Source: Alteromonadaceae bacterium (GTDB taxonomy: Bacteria > Pseudomonadota > Gammaproteobacteria > Enterobacterales > Alteromonadaceae). Taken from it: 64,000 bases of DNA. The stretch lies in assembly GCA_013373625.1 (NCBI GenBank), contig JABXHM010000030.1, positions 1 to 64,000 of the forward strand, read 5' to 3'. The position numbers were made by a program, and so were the translations under genes. Shown here piece after piece: positions 19,701 to 26,359 of the stretch (its first letter is position 1; each line of letters opens with the position of its first letter). The notes beneath the pieces are model-generated. The model was given only the letters and a program-made list of their open reading frames with translations, was not told where the DNA came from and did not search any database.

Positions 19701-20452
19701 CGGGTAAACTCAGGGCGGATTTGATCAAACGCCCTGATTAAATGGCACTCACGAATCCAATCATCTACACGATTACGCGATAAGCTTGAAGTGGGCGGTT
19801 GCACGCCATCTTCTTCCAGAATTGCGGCAATCATGGCTTTAATAGTTTCCATTTTGCCTTCTTTGGAATGCACCGCTTTGGCCAGCTTTTCAATATGCCG
19901 TAAATGTTCGCTGGACTGACTTAAGCTAAACACTTTGGCGTAGCCTAATAGCTCCCGGGCACTGCTGCTTTGATTCAGTACGCCCTGGTCATTTTGAATA
20001 ACCGCACGGAAATCTTTGGTTGTCAGCAAGCTCGATACCACCACATTATTACGCTTCATGGCCCGGGCAATTTCAGTCGCCGATAAGGACGCGTGCTGAC
20101 CACTTTTTTGCTTATATAAATAGTCATCAAGATCAAACGCTTTGGCCATAAACCGGTAGTTAACGCCGGTACCGTTGGATGATAAGACCGCCTGGCATAA
20201 CTCGCCATCGGCGCGGCTGTACTCATAAATAATAAACGAAGAGGTACGCGGCAAATACCAGCGTTCGAAACTGTCACGTGTGGCAGGTACTACGCGACTC
20301 GGGTATTCACCATAGAATACCGGGATCAGGCGTTGTAAAGTGGTTTTACCCGACGCATTGGTACCGCAAATATTGGTGTGCCCGTCGAGCTTAAGTTCAA
20401 CAACACCTGGTAAATGGGTATCGATTAATATAATTCGTTTAAGACCGGCCAT
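16763..20452 (-). CDS. MksB/JetC-like SMC ATPase
   Basis: A 1229-residue SMC-type protein. Walker A GTNASGKTT (Gly30-Thr38) is near the N-terminus; long Gln/Glu/Lys-rich coiled coils fill about 250-540 and 650-980, broken by a probable hinge around 'RANVNEWEGSIGRLIRPELL'. The C-terminal head has an atypical signature region 'LNESSSHGMAYLILCKF' and a Walker B 'AVIHWPIDELG' with Asp1151/Glu1152. It therefore looks able to bind and hydrolyse ATP. It heads a three-gene operon with the MksE- and MksF-like genes. Known relatives either organise chromosomes (MukBEF, MksBEF) or, with a TOPRIM nuclease, cleave plasmids (Wadjet, MksG systems); no such nuclease is adjacent. Confidence 0.82.
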   Translation of the reverse strand: MAGLKRIILIDTHLPGVVELKLDGHTNICGTNASGKTTLQRLIPVFYGEYPSRVVPATRDSFERWYLPRTSSFIIYEYSRADGELCQAVLSSNGTGVNYRFMAKAFDLDDYLYKQKSGQHASLSATEIARAMKRNNVVVSSLLTTKDFRAVIQNDQGVLNQSSSARELLGYAKVFSLSQSSEHLRHIEKLAKAVHSKEGKMETIKAMIAAILEEDGVQPPTSSLSRNRVDDWIRECHLIRAFDQIRPEFTRLEQANMALQDAENDLADINQAFALDKSKLTARVEQSRQQLDDVLHQKKHNDATWNEQRDALNQQVSASRADVEKYTAELDAVEREFDNWQEQNIEQLKEDVAKLPQWQRELELVSSRYTLLTEQHQDIESAYNRRVAEIGETLSAQIEELSEARQEAAEKRSEQQQQERQALQDTKADYENQVQQLSDTYHNKRNELQVSEAQAKAALANAGYNEFEQSQLELLDAAIKEASISEDSVRSQYRQSQSEHKQALQQRDSANQALEKARNQHRKAEQHVEDVNALLYPGEGSLLEFLRANVNEWEGSIGRLIRPELLDRTDLHPTAADNAEAMFGVKLALEHIDAPEYAKTEQELKQSLQASEAALSQALDVQNNCEAELAKCNEAVRVAELALTRQDNAVRSAEAARKRATQDKESVLSEYQHALKERKQRAKSQLESNQLAQKKLLQQFEMDRDTIQDQQREAVTEHSFHWQQLIADSDARLAQLDGEIKQAKASAAKDRDEMAKWLENELNQRGLDVDEIGQLKKQVKALKESIYKTETQRHKVADYERWYQTVFTGQKVTWQQGLTKSRKTLSDAERELNELQATFKDTRELLKTKQSELEKSLTVAAEQLSQVDGLAKTLNKHNLPKHDAVSEWQHDELSITQRLSRAQALLKEREELLSDIRNYVERFDQLIAAQAGTGLSDTWERAREECAVINAHGVKGIDHRRMVGHLSQLLNVIVPQKLQGLREQGRIFGADLSQYYYVLADIDKRIVSQSRRISKEVDGELFLEGVSDSAVKIRSRISELEFWPELEHFRSLYDSWMEEGAHELPDDEYGQSMRRVLDILGRAALTGGISKLLDIELHIREGNSDLVIRTDRQLNESSSHGMAYLILCKFLLAFTRLLRGNAEAVIHWPIDELGTLHQSNVKKIFDACQSNNISVVGAFPNPESDVLKLFENRYLIDKVTKQLQVVQPKSSNLSSLIQARKAQQGVTNA

Positions 20453-20455
20453 AGG

Positions 20456-20659
20456 ATTCCTGTTACTTTATTAGAACAATCTTCGCCATGTTTGTCTGAT
20501 TGGGTAAATGAGAATCCGCTCCCGGCGCTGCTTGCGCTGGGTGAACTGCACGGCGAAATTAGCGCGTCAGTTTATTATGAATTGGTGCCGTTGCACAGTT
20601 TTGAAGGGGGTCAGTTTTTAATTCCTGCAGAAAAATCGCAACAATCGTGCATTAAATAG
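20456..20659 (+). pseudogene. coding-like remnant without a standard start (uncertain)
   Basis: The 222-bp gap upstream of the SMC gene holds a plus-strand frame with a protein-like composition ('LLEQSSPCLSDWVNENPLPA' then 'LHGEISASVYYELVPLHSFE') ending at a TAG at 20657. The frame has no ATG or GTG; upstream in-frame stops lie at 20411 and 20426. Only an ATT (20456) or a TTG (20492) could start it. It may be the 3' end of a gene whose 5' part was lost when the SMC operon arrived, or a small TTG-started gene. I recognise no family. Confidence 0.35.
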
Positions 20660-20674
20660 ACAAGCAAAGCGTAA

Positions 20675-21529
20675 TTATGGATTTTCGGGTAGCGTATTAA
20701 GCCAGAATTCCTGATTTTCTCTGTACTCAGGATCATTCATTATGTCATCAAGTACAGAGTCGATAGCACGCACTGCCCTTTTTCCCCAGTCATTGTTAGT
20801 ACACCCTATGGCACCATAGACCGACTGATCGCCGAACTCCGTAGTCGGCAAATACCGAAGCGATTGATTATTTTCTTTCATTGAGAAGTAGCGAAGAACC
20901 CCGGGATAATCCAGCGTGTAATGAATTCGACCCAAGTCAATTTGCAGGAGTAAGCGAAGTGGCGCAAACACTCCTGGTAAGGCGTGTACGTTACTGGCAC
21001 CGACGTGCTCGTCAATAATTGTTTGTAAAATATCCGGGAAACGCCGTGCCCCGGCAAGCCCGAATACCAGCGATTTATTGTTGAGCAACGCGTTTAGCGA
21101 GAGAGCTTGCGGCTGATGCGGATACAGCTCGGTTAAAAGCGCCTTGCTCAGGATAACGCCCAGCGGCGGGTAAACTGTGGTTTTGCGACTGTAAACAAAG
21201 CGGTCGCTATCCTGACGCTTAATCATACAGGGAAAACACAAATTTTCAGCGTTTTCAATCAGTCGGTCAATTCTTGATTGCGGATATATATCGACAGTAG
21301 TGCTCAGCGGCACCAGTTTTTGATTTAATTTATCGACCAATACGTCACAGAGGCCGTAGCTGGCAAATTGCCCCTCAAGAATATGAAAGGGAGGAGACGG
21401 GTTTTTAATCCAGCGAATATCCGCCTGAGGCTTTACAACTGACGCCTCAGCGTAAAGAAAGTTCATTCCAGAGCACACACCCAATGTAATCGCAGTGATG
21501 AGTAAGGCTAAGCGATTAGTTCTTGCCAT
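20675..21529 (-). CDS. periplasmic solute-binding-like protein (SBP family 3 type)
   Basis: A 284-residue exported protein with a signal peptide ending around 'FLYAEA' (residue 29). The rest resembles family-3 binding proteins: 'DIRWIKNPSPPFHILEGQF' at the start of lobe 1, 'LFGLAGARRFPDILQTIID' at the lobe crossing, and a C-terminal 'DDIMNDPEYRENQEFWLN'. No ABC permease or ATPase is next to it, so it may be an orphan or act as a sensor; a nearly 100-residue segment near 'ENLCFPCMIKRQDSDRF' carries a Cys-rich motif not typical of transport SBPs. Ligand unknown. Confidence 0.65.
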   Translation of the reverse strand: MARTNRLALLITAITLGVCSGMNFLYAEASVVKPQADIRWIKNPSPPFHILEGQFASYGLCDVLVDKLNQKLVPLSTTVDIYPQSRIDRLIENAENLCFPCMIKRQDSDRFVYSRKTTVYPPLGVILSKALLTELYPHQPQALSLNALLNNKSLVFGLAGARRFPDILQTIIDEHVGASNVHALPGVFAPLRLLLQIDLGRIHYTLDYPGVLRYFSMKENNQSLRYLPTTEFGDQSVYGAIGCTNNDWGKRAVRAIDSVLDDIMNDPEYRENQEFWLNTLPENP

Positions 21530-21635
21530 TTAACGACTGGTAACCTGATTTCATTATACGGATTTAGCGAGTATAGACGCTACCAACGGCTTTTGTAGCC
21601 GCTGATCATCACTATTTGTAATACTCCCGGGTTAC

Positions 21636-21670
21636 AAAAACGCCGAGCAGAATAAACAACCTGCTCGGCG
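21636..21670 (-). terminator. rho-independent terminator after ffh
   Basis: CGCCGAGCAG (21641-21650) and CTGCTCGGCG (21661-21670) form a perfect 10-bp stem with a 10-base loop. On the minus strand it follows the ffh stop by about 10 bases and ends in a run of five T. Confidence 0.88.
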
Positions 21671-21679
21671 TATGGTACC

Positions 21680-23071
21680 TTAACGTGGCGGGAACATGCC
21701 GCCCGGACCACCGGGACCGCCGCCACCTGGTGGCATCATGCCTTTCATCTGGCGCATCATTTTTTTCATGCCGCCACCCGACATCTTTTTCATCATTTTT
21801 TGCATTTGGGTAAATTGCTTCAAAAGGCGGTTTACGTCCTGAATTTGTGTACCCGAACCGGCGGCGATTCGGCGCTTGCGCGAGCCTTTAATTACGTCTG
21901 GTCGGCTGCGTTCGCCTGGCGTCATAGAGTTAATAATGGCTTCCATTTGGGTGAACTGCTTGTCGTTGGCCTGATCTTTAATTTTATCAGTCATCGATCC
22001 CATGCCTGGCAATTTATCGAGCATCCCCATCATGCCGCCCATATTACGCATTTGCTCAAGCTGCTCTTTAAAATCCTGCAGATCGAAGCCTTTGCCCTTT
22101 TGTACCTTTTTGGCCAGTTTTTGCGCTTTGTCTTTGTCGACTTTGCGCTCCACTTCCTCAATTAAGCTGAGAACATCGCCCATGCCCAGAATACGCGAGG
22201 CGATTCGTTCCGGATGGAAGGGTTCCAATGCGTCGAGCTTCTCGCCCATACCGATAAACTTTATAGGCTTACCGGTAATTTTTCGCACCGACAATGCCGC
22301 ACCACCACGGGCGTCACCATCCGCTTTGGTCAGGATAACACCGGTTAACGGCAGTGCTTCATTAAACGCTTTAGCGGTATTGGCTGCATCCTGACCTGTC
22401 ATCGCATCGACAACAAACAAAGTTTCGATGGGTTTTACCGCTGAATGCAGTGCTTTAATTTCGTCCATCATGTCGCCGTCGACATGCAAACGACCAGCGG
22501 TATCCACCAGAAGCACATCAAAAAACTGTTTGCGCGCCGCGGCGATTGCATCGTTAACGATATCGACGGGCTTTTGCATAATTGTTGACGGGAAAAATCC
22601 AACGCCCACTTCTTCAGCCAGTGTTTCTAACTGCTTAATAGCCGCCGGGCGGTAAATATCCGCACTGACTACCATGACTTTTTTCTTTTCACGTTCAGTC
22701 AGGTATTTAGCCAACTTACCAACAGAGGTCGTTTTACCCGCCCCTTGTAAACCCGCCATTAACACGACTGCTGGCGGCTGTGTTGCCAGGTTGAGTTTTT
22801 CGTTGGCGTCACCCATAACCGCTTCAAGCTCAGACTGGACGATCTTAATAAAGACCTGGCCTGGCTTAAGGCTTTTAGACACTTCAGTGCCTACCGCGCG
22901 GGCTTTCACCTGACTTACAAATTCTTTTACAACCGGCAGCGCAACATCAGCTTCAAGCAACGCCATGCGGACTTCCCGCAGCGTATCTTTGATGTTGTCT
23001 TCGGTTAGGCGTCCGCGACCACTGACGTTACGTAACGTCTGACCGAGGCGTTCAGAGAGATTCTCAAACAT
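21680..23071 (-). CDS. ffh: signal recognition particle protein Ffh
   Basis: A 463-residue SRP54 homologue. The N domain is followed by a GTPase with 'GLQGAGKTTSVGKLA' (G1), 'DTAGRLHVDGDMM' (G3) and 'LTKADGDARGG' (G4), then a Met-rich M domain with a C-terminal tail of Met, Lys, Pro and Gly ('MKKMMRQMKGMMPPGGGG') that binds signal peptides and 4.5S RNA. It delivers nascent membrane proteins to FtsY and the translocon. It is divergent from ypjD and, unusually, not next to rpsP. Confidence 0.97.
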   Translation of the reverse strand: MFENLSERLGQTLRNVSGRGRLTEDNIKDTLREVRMALLEADVALPVVKEFVSQVKARAVGTEVSKSLKPGQVFIKIVQSELEAVMGDANEKLNLATQPPAVVLMAGLQGAGKTTSVGKLAKYLTEREKKKVMVVSADIYRPAAIKQLETLAEEVGVGFFPSTIMQKPVDIVNDAIAAARKQFFDVLLVDTAGRLHVDGDMMDEIKALHSAVKPIETLFVVDAMTGQDAANTAKAFNEALPLTGVILTKADGDARGGAALSVRKITGKPIKFIGMGEKLDALEPFHPERIASRILGMGDVLSLIEEVERKVDKDKAQKLAKKVQKGKGFDLQDFKEQLEQMRNMGGMMGMLDKLPGMGSMTDKIKDQANDKQFTQMEAIINSMTPGERSRPDVIKGSRKRRIAAGSGTQIQDVNRLLKQFTQMQKMMKKMSGGGMKKMMRQMKGMMPPGGGGPGGPGGMFPPR

Positions 23072-23242
23072 AAATCAATCACCTGATTTGAGTATAATGC
23101 GCGCAGTATACCGAAATTTACGCCTTTTACGTAGGGGGGAATGCACCTTTTATCGTATTCAAGAAGACATCCGGTTAAATTCTCTGTTATTCTCTGCTAC
23201 CTAAACGATCTTTATTAATCATCAACAGGTTATATACGACAA

Positions 23243-24037
23243 ATGGCTACCTTGTTTGCGCTGCTGGCGATTGCTGCCTACTTATTTTCAGCGATTTCGG
23301 TAACGGGGCGATTTTTTCACAATCAGGGACCCAATCGCATGTTAGCGCTAAGCGTTGCAGCACTGGCGATTGTTTGTCATTCACTGTTTTTGGGCGACGT
23401 TATTTTGGCCGCACAAAATGGTCAGAATTTAAGTATTACGAATGTGCTATCACTGGTTGCCTGGCTGATTACCCTGTCGATGCTGATCAGCAGCAGTTTA
23501 CTCCCGAATACAATATTACTGCCTGTGGTGTTTTGCTTTTCCGCCTTTACGGTGCTGGCCTCACTGTTAATACCCGTCCAACATATCATGCAGGTCGCTA
23601 TGCATCCTGGTTTGATTATTCATATTTCGCTGTCATTATTTGCTTACGGAACCCTGGTGATTGGCTTTTTATACGCTGTACAGATGTCGTATATTACTCA
23701 CCAGCTAAAACATAAAGGCGCAGGACTTTTGCACTCTTCGCTGCCACCTTTAATGTTAGTAGAGTCGATTTTATTTAAATTAATACTGCTCGGCACAATT
23801 TTGCTTGTGGTGGCGCAATTAAGTGGCTTTGTTTTTCTGGATAATATGTTTGGGCGTGGTTATGTGCACAAAACAGTATTATCGATTGCTGGTCTGTTGG
23901 TTTTTGTACTGCTTCTTATCGGTCAAAAATTATGGGGCTGGCGTGGCAAGCAAGTTATTACACTGACTGTGGTAGGCGTTATTTTATTATCACTCGCCTA
24001 TTTCGGTAGCCGCTTCGTAAGTGAAATCATTCTCTAA
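23243..24037 (+). CDS. ypjD: CcsA/HemX-like inner-membrane protein YpjD
   Basis: A 264-residue protein with eight predicted membrane helices and the cytochrome c assembly (CcsA/CcmC-like) pattern, including 'MHPGLIIHISLSLFAYGTLV' and 'GRGYVHKTVLSIAGLLVF', whose conserved His residues could ligate haem. The E. coli counterpart YpjD is also encoded beside ffh and divergent from it. Its biochemical role is not firmly known; a link to haem handling or to the CorC-type neighbour is only suggested by conserved synteny. Confidence 0.85.
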   Translation: MATLFALLAIAAYLFSAISVTGRFFHNQGPNRMLALSVAALAIVCHSLFLGDVILAAQNGQNLSITNVLSLVAWLITLSMLISSSLLPNTILLPVVFCFSAFTVLASLLIPVQHIMQVAMHPGLIIHISLSLFAYGTLVIGFLYAVQMSYITHQLKHKGAGLLHSSLPPLMLVESILFKLILLGTILLVVAQLSGFVFLDNMFGRGYVHKTVLSIAGLLVFVLLLIGQKLWGWRGKQVITLTVVGVILLSLAYFGSRFVSEIIL

Positions 24038-24118
24038 CCGGATACGGTTAATTAACACTTGAAACCAGGTAGCTGACTGTCTACATTGGTTGTTCTATTA
24101 AAAAAAGGGTACCCCTAG

Positions 24119-25411
24119 TTGGAAGAGATATCTACCAGTGCACTGCTGATTGCATTGGGCATTTTGATTGCGTTGTCAGCCTACTTTTCTAGTTCAGAAA
24201 CTGGAATGATGTCTATTAACCGCTATCGCCTTAAGCACCAACAAAGTGCAGGGCATCGCGGTGCACAGCGGGTATACAAACTCCTTGAGCGTCCGGATCG
24301 ATTAATCGGGCTCATTCTGATTGGTAATAACCTGGTAAATATAGCGGCATCGGCGATTGCCACTATCATCTGTACCCGTTGGTTTGGCGAATACTGGGCG
24401 GTGTTTGCCACCACAATAGGCCTGACTTTCATATTATTAATTTTTGCCGAAGTAACGCCAAAAACCCTGGCGGCGCTCTACCCGGAAAAAATAGCCTTCC
24501 CAAGTTCGTTAATTTTATCGCCGCTACTGGTAGTACTATACCCTTTTGTTGCGTTTATAAACGGTATTACCAACGGTATTTTAGCAATTTTACGTATTCG
24601 ACCTCAGGATGGCAGTGGCGACTCATTAAGTCGCGAGGAACTGCGCACCGTGGTGTATGAAGCCGGCGCGATGATCCCTCAAAAACACCAGGATATGTTG
24701 GTAAGTATTTTAGATTTAGAGAATGTCACCGCCGAAGACATAATGGTCCCGCGCAGCGACATTGTGGCCATCGATATAAACGATGACTGGAAAGATATTC
24801 AAAGGCAATTAACGCAGTCCCAGCATACGCGAGTTCTGTTGTATCGGGATAGCATTGATGATGCGGTTGGGTTTGTCCATGTTCGCGATGCACTGCGGTT
24901 ACTGTCTAAAGATCAGTTTACCAAAGCAACGCTACTGCGAGCGGTGCGTGAAATATACTTTGCGCCGGAATCGGTTCCACTGCATACACTCATGTATCAA
25001 TTTCAGGTAGAAAAAGAACGCATTGCCCTGGTCGTTGATGAGTATGGTGATATTCAGGGCCTGGTAACACTGGAAGACATTTTAGAAGAAATCATTGGTG
25101 ACTTTACTACGACGACACTGCCCGATCACAGTAAAGAAGTCTCAATACAGCAGGATGGTAGTGTTCTGATTGATGGCAGCGCCAATATTCGCGAACTCAA
25201 CAAAGAAATGAACTGGGAATTTCCCACTGAAGGCCCCAAAACCCTTAACGGGTTGATACTGGAATACCTGGAAGAGATCCCTGAAAATAATGTTAGCCTG
25301 CGGCTTGCGGGCTACCCGATTGAAATTATTGATATTAATGAGAACATGATAAAAACGGTGAGAGTAATGCCTGAATTTTACAGGCAGGTAAATCATCAAT
25401 CTAACGAATAG
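24119..25411 (+). CDS. CorB/YfjD-like CNNM transport or magnesium-related protein
   Basis: A 430-residue protein with an N-terminal DUF21 membrane domain ('SAYFSSSETGMMSINRYRLK', characteristic), two CBS domains from about 200 to 320 ('DIMVPRSDIVAIDI', 'ALVVDEYGDIQGLVTLEDIL') and a C-terminal CorC/HlyC domain. Homologues (CNNM, CorB) are linked to Mg2+ transport. The start is TTG, matching the N-terminus of E. coli YfjD (which begins about the same place), with AGGG upstream and a stop just before it. It follows ypjD in the usual synteny, 80 bp apart. Its 3' end overlaps a small minus-strand gene by 11 bp. Confidence 0.9.
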   Translation: MEEISTSALLIALGILIALSAYFSSSETGMMSINRYRLKHQQSAGHRGAQRVYKLLERPDRLIGLILIGNNLVNIAASAIATIICTRWFGEYWAVFATTIGLTFILLIFAEVTPKTLAALYPEKIAFPSSLILSPLLVVLYPFVAFINGITNGILAILRIRPQDGSGDSLSREELRTVVYEAGAMIPQKHQDMLVSILDLENVTAEDIMVPRSDIVAIDINDDWKDIQRQLTQSQHTRVLLYRDSIDDAVGFVHVRDALRLLSKDQFTKATLLRAVREIYFAPESVPLHTLMYQFQVEKERIALVVDEYGDIQGLVTLEDILEEIIGDFTTTTLPDHSKEVSIQQDGSVLIDGSANIRELNKEMNWEFPTEGPKTLNGLILEYLEEIPENNVSLRLAGYPIEIIDINENMIKTVRVMPEFYRQVNHQSNE

Positions 25412-25577
25412 CCTTCCGTCTGGCCAGGGCTTTTGCTTTGGCCGCCGCTACCTTATCCGACAAGTCGCTTAACTTGCTCATCAATTGTGTAAGCTCGTCA
25501 TTTTGTTGCAAATCAGCATCTTCGATATGCTGTTGCAATGACTTACGCAATTGTTCTGGAATCGATTGGCCTGACAT
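25401..25577 (-). CDS. small conserved-looking cytoplasmic protein, 58 aa
   Basis: A 58-codon frame starts at an ATG at 25577 and ends inside the last codons of corB. The product (MSGQSIPEQLRKSLQQHIED... ending AKAKALARRKAIR) is strongly helical and amphipathic, with a basic C-terminal tail and no membrane segment. Composition and codon use look coding-like, and it fills the convergent gap between corB and sixA. I do not recognise the family. Its position beside corB does not establish a functional link. Confidence 0.55.
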   Translation of the reverse strand: MSGQSIPEQLRKSLQQHIEDADLQQNDELTQLMSKLSDLSDKVAAAKAKALARRKAIR

Positions 25578-25684
25578 GTCTGCTCAAAGGTTATAATCTG
25601 TACAGAGTATTTATCGGAAAGTTGCGATATTTCTGAAGAAGATTGTGCGCAAAATTTACGTGTGTTGATGTCGTTGCTGAGGAT

Positions 25685-26203
25685 CTATCGCAAACATCCT
25701 TGAAAGTGTTGTTCCAATATACCTTTACGTTGTGATACCGAATAGCGAACTACTGCAACAGATCCTGTTGAAAACAGTGACATTTGTTCTGTTTTACACA
25801 GCTCATCCAATAGAAAAGACACAAAGGGCATATGGCTGACAACTAATAAGGGGCGACCTTCAGCGCTTTGTAAGCTTTGTTGCGCTAATACGTCGATGTA
25901 GTCATGAGCTAATTTAATATTACCATCAGGGGTAATATCACTGCATATTTCAAAATGTGATGCCTGCAGCGAATTTGCCAGTTCCTGATAAGATTGACGG
26001 GTTCGTTTATAGGGACTTACCAGCACCGTGGCGAGTTGCCGATCATGACAATAGGCTTCTATCAGCCAATTACATGTTACGTCAATCTCAGCACATCCCT
26101 GAGCAGTTAATTGTCGGTCTTTGTCATTAATAAGTACAGATTCTGCCTCACCGTGACGCATGATGAAGATAAAAATGTCGTCTTTGCTACTTTGACCTGA
26201 CAT
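25685..26203 (-). CDS. sixA: SixA-type phosphohistidine phosphatase
   Basis: A 172-residue histidine phosphatase with the 'IMRHGEAE' catalytic motif (His of RHG is phosphorylated), 'VLVSPYKRTRQSY' with a second Arg, and 'LLVVSHMPFVSFL' with the second catalytic His. SixA removes phosphate from phosphohistidine in HPt domains (ArcB) and nitrogen phosphotransfer proteins. The frame is open 27 codons further up but the ATG at 26203 (MSGQSSKDD) puts the RHG motif about where SixA proteins have it. A short divergent promoter region separates it from the M16 peptidase. Confidence 0.85.
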   Translation of the reverse strand: MSGQSSKDDIFIFIMRHGEAESVLINDKDRQLTAQGCAEIDVTCNWLIEAYCHDRQLATVLVSPYKRTRQSYQELANSLQASHFEICSDITPDGNIKLAHDYIDVLAQQSLQSAEGRPLLVVSHMPFVSFLLDELCKTEQMSLFSTGSVAVVRYSVSQRKGILEQHFQGCLR

Positions 26204-26359
26204 AACATTGCTAATATGATGAAAATGTGAAAATGTACGATAACAAAGGTAAACGCCCGCGCCTAGTCCTAATCTGCAGTACAACGACTAAGCTTTGATA
26301 GTTTAGATAAAAAATACCGCGTTTGTCCAAATAATACACTGATAATTAAGACGATTACA

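Noticed and set aside
14914..20452. Calling the SMC operon a Wadjet defence system
   Set aside because: Wadjet requires a JetD-type TOPRIM nuclease, and none is encoded next to these genes; gene order also differs.
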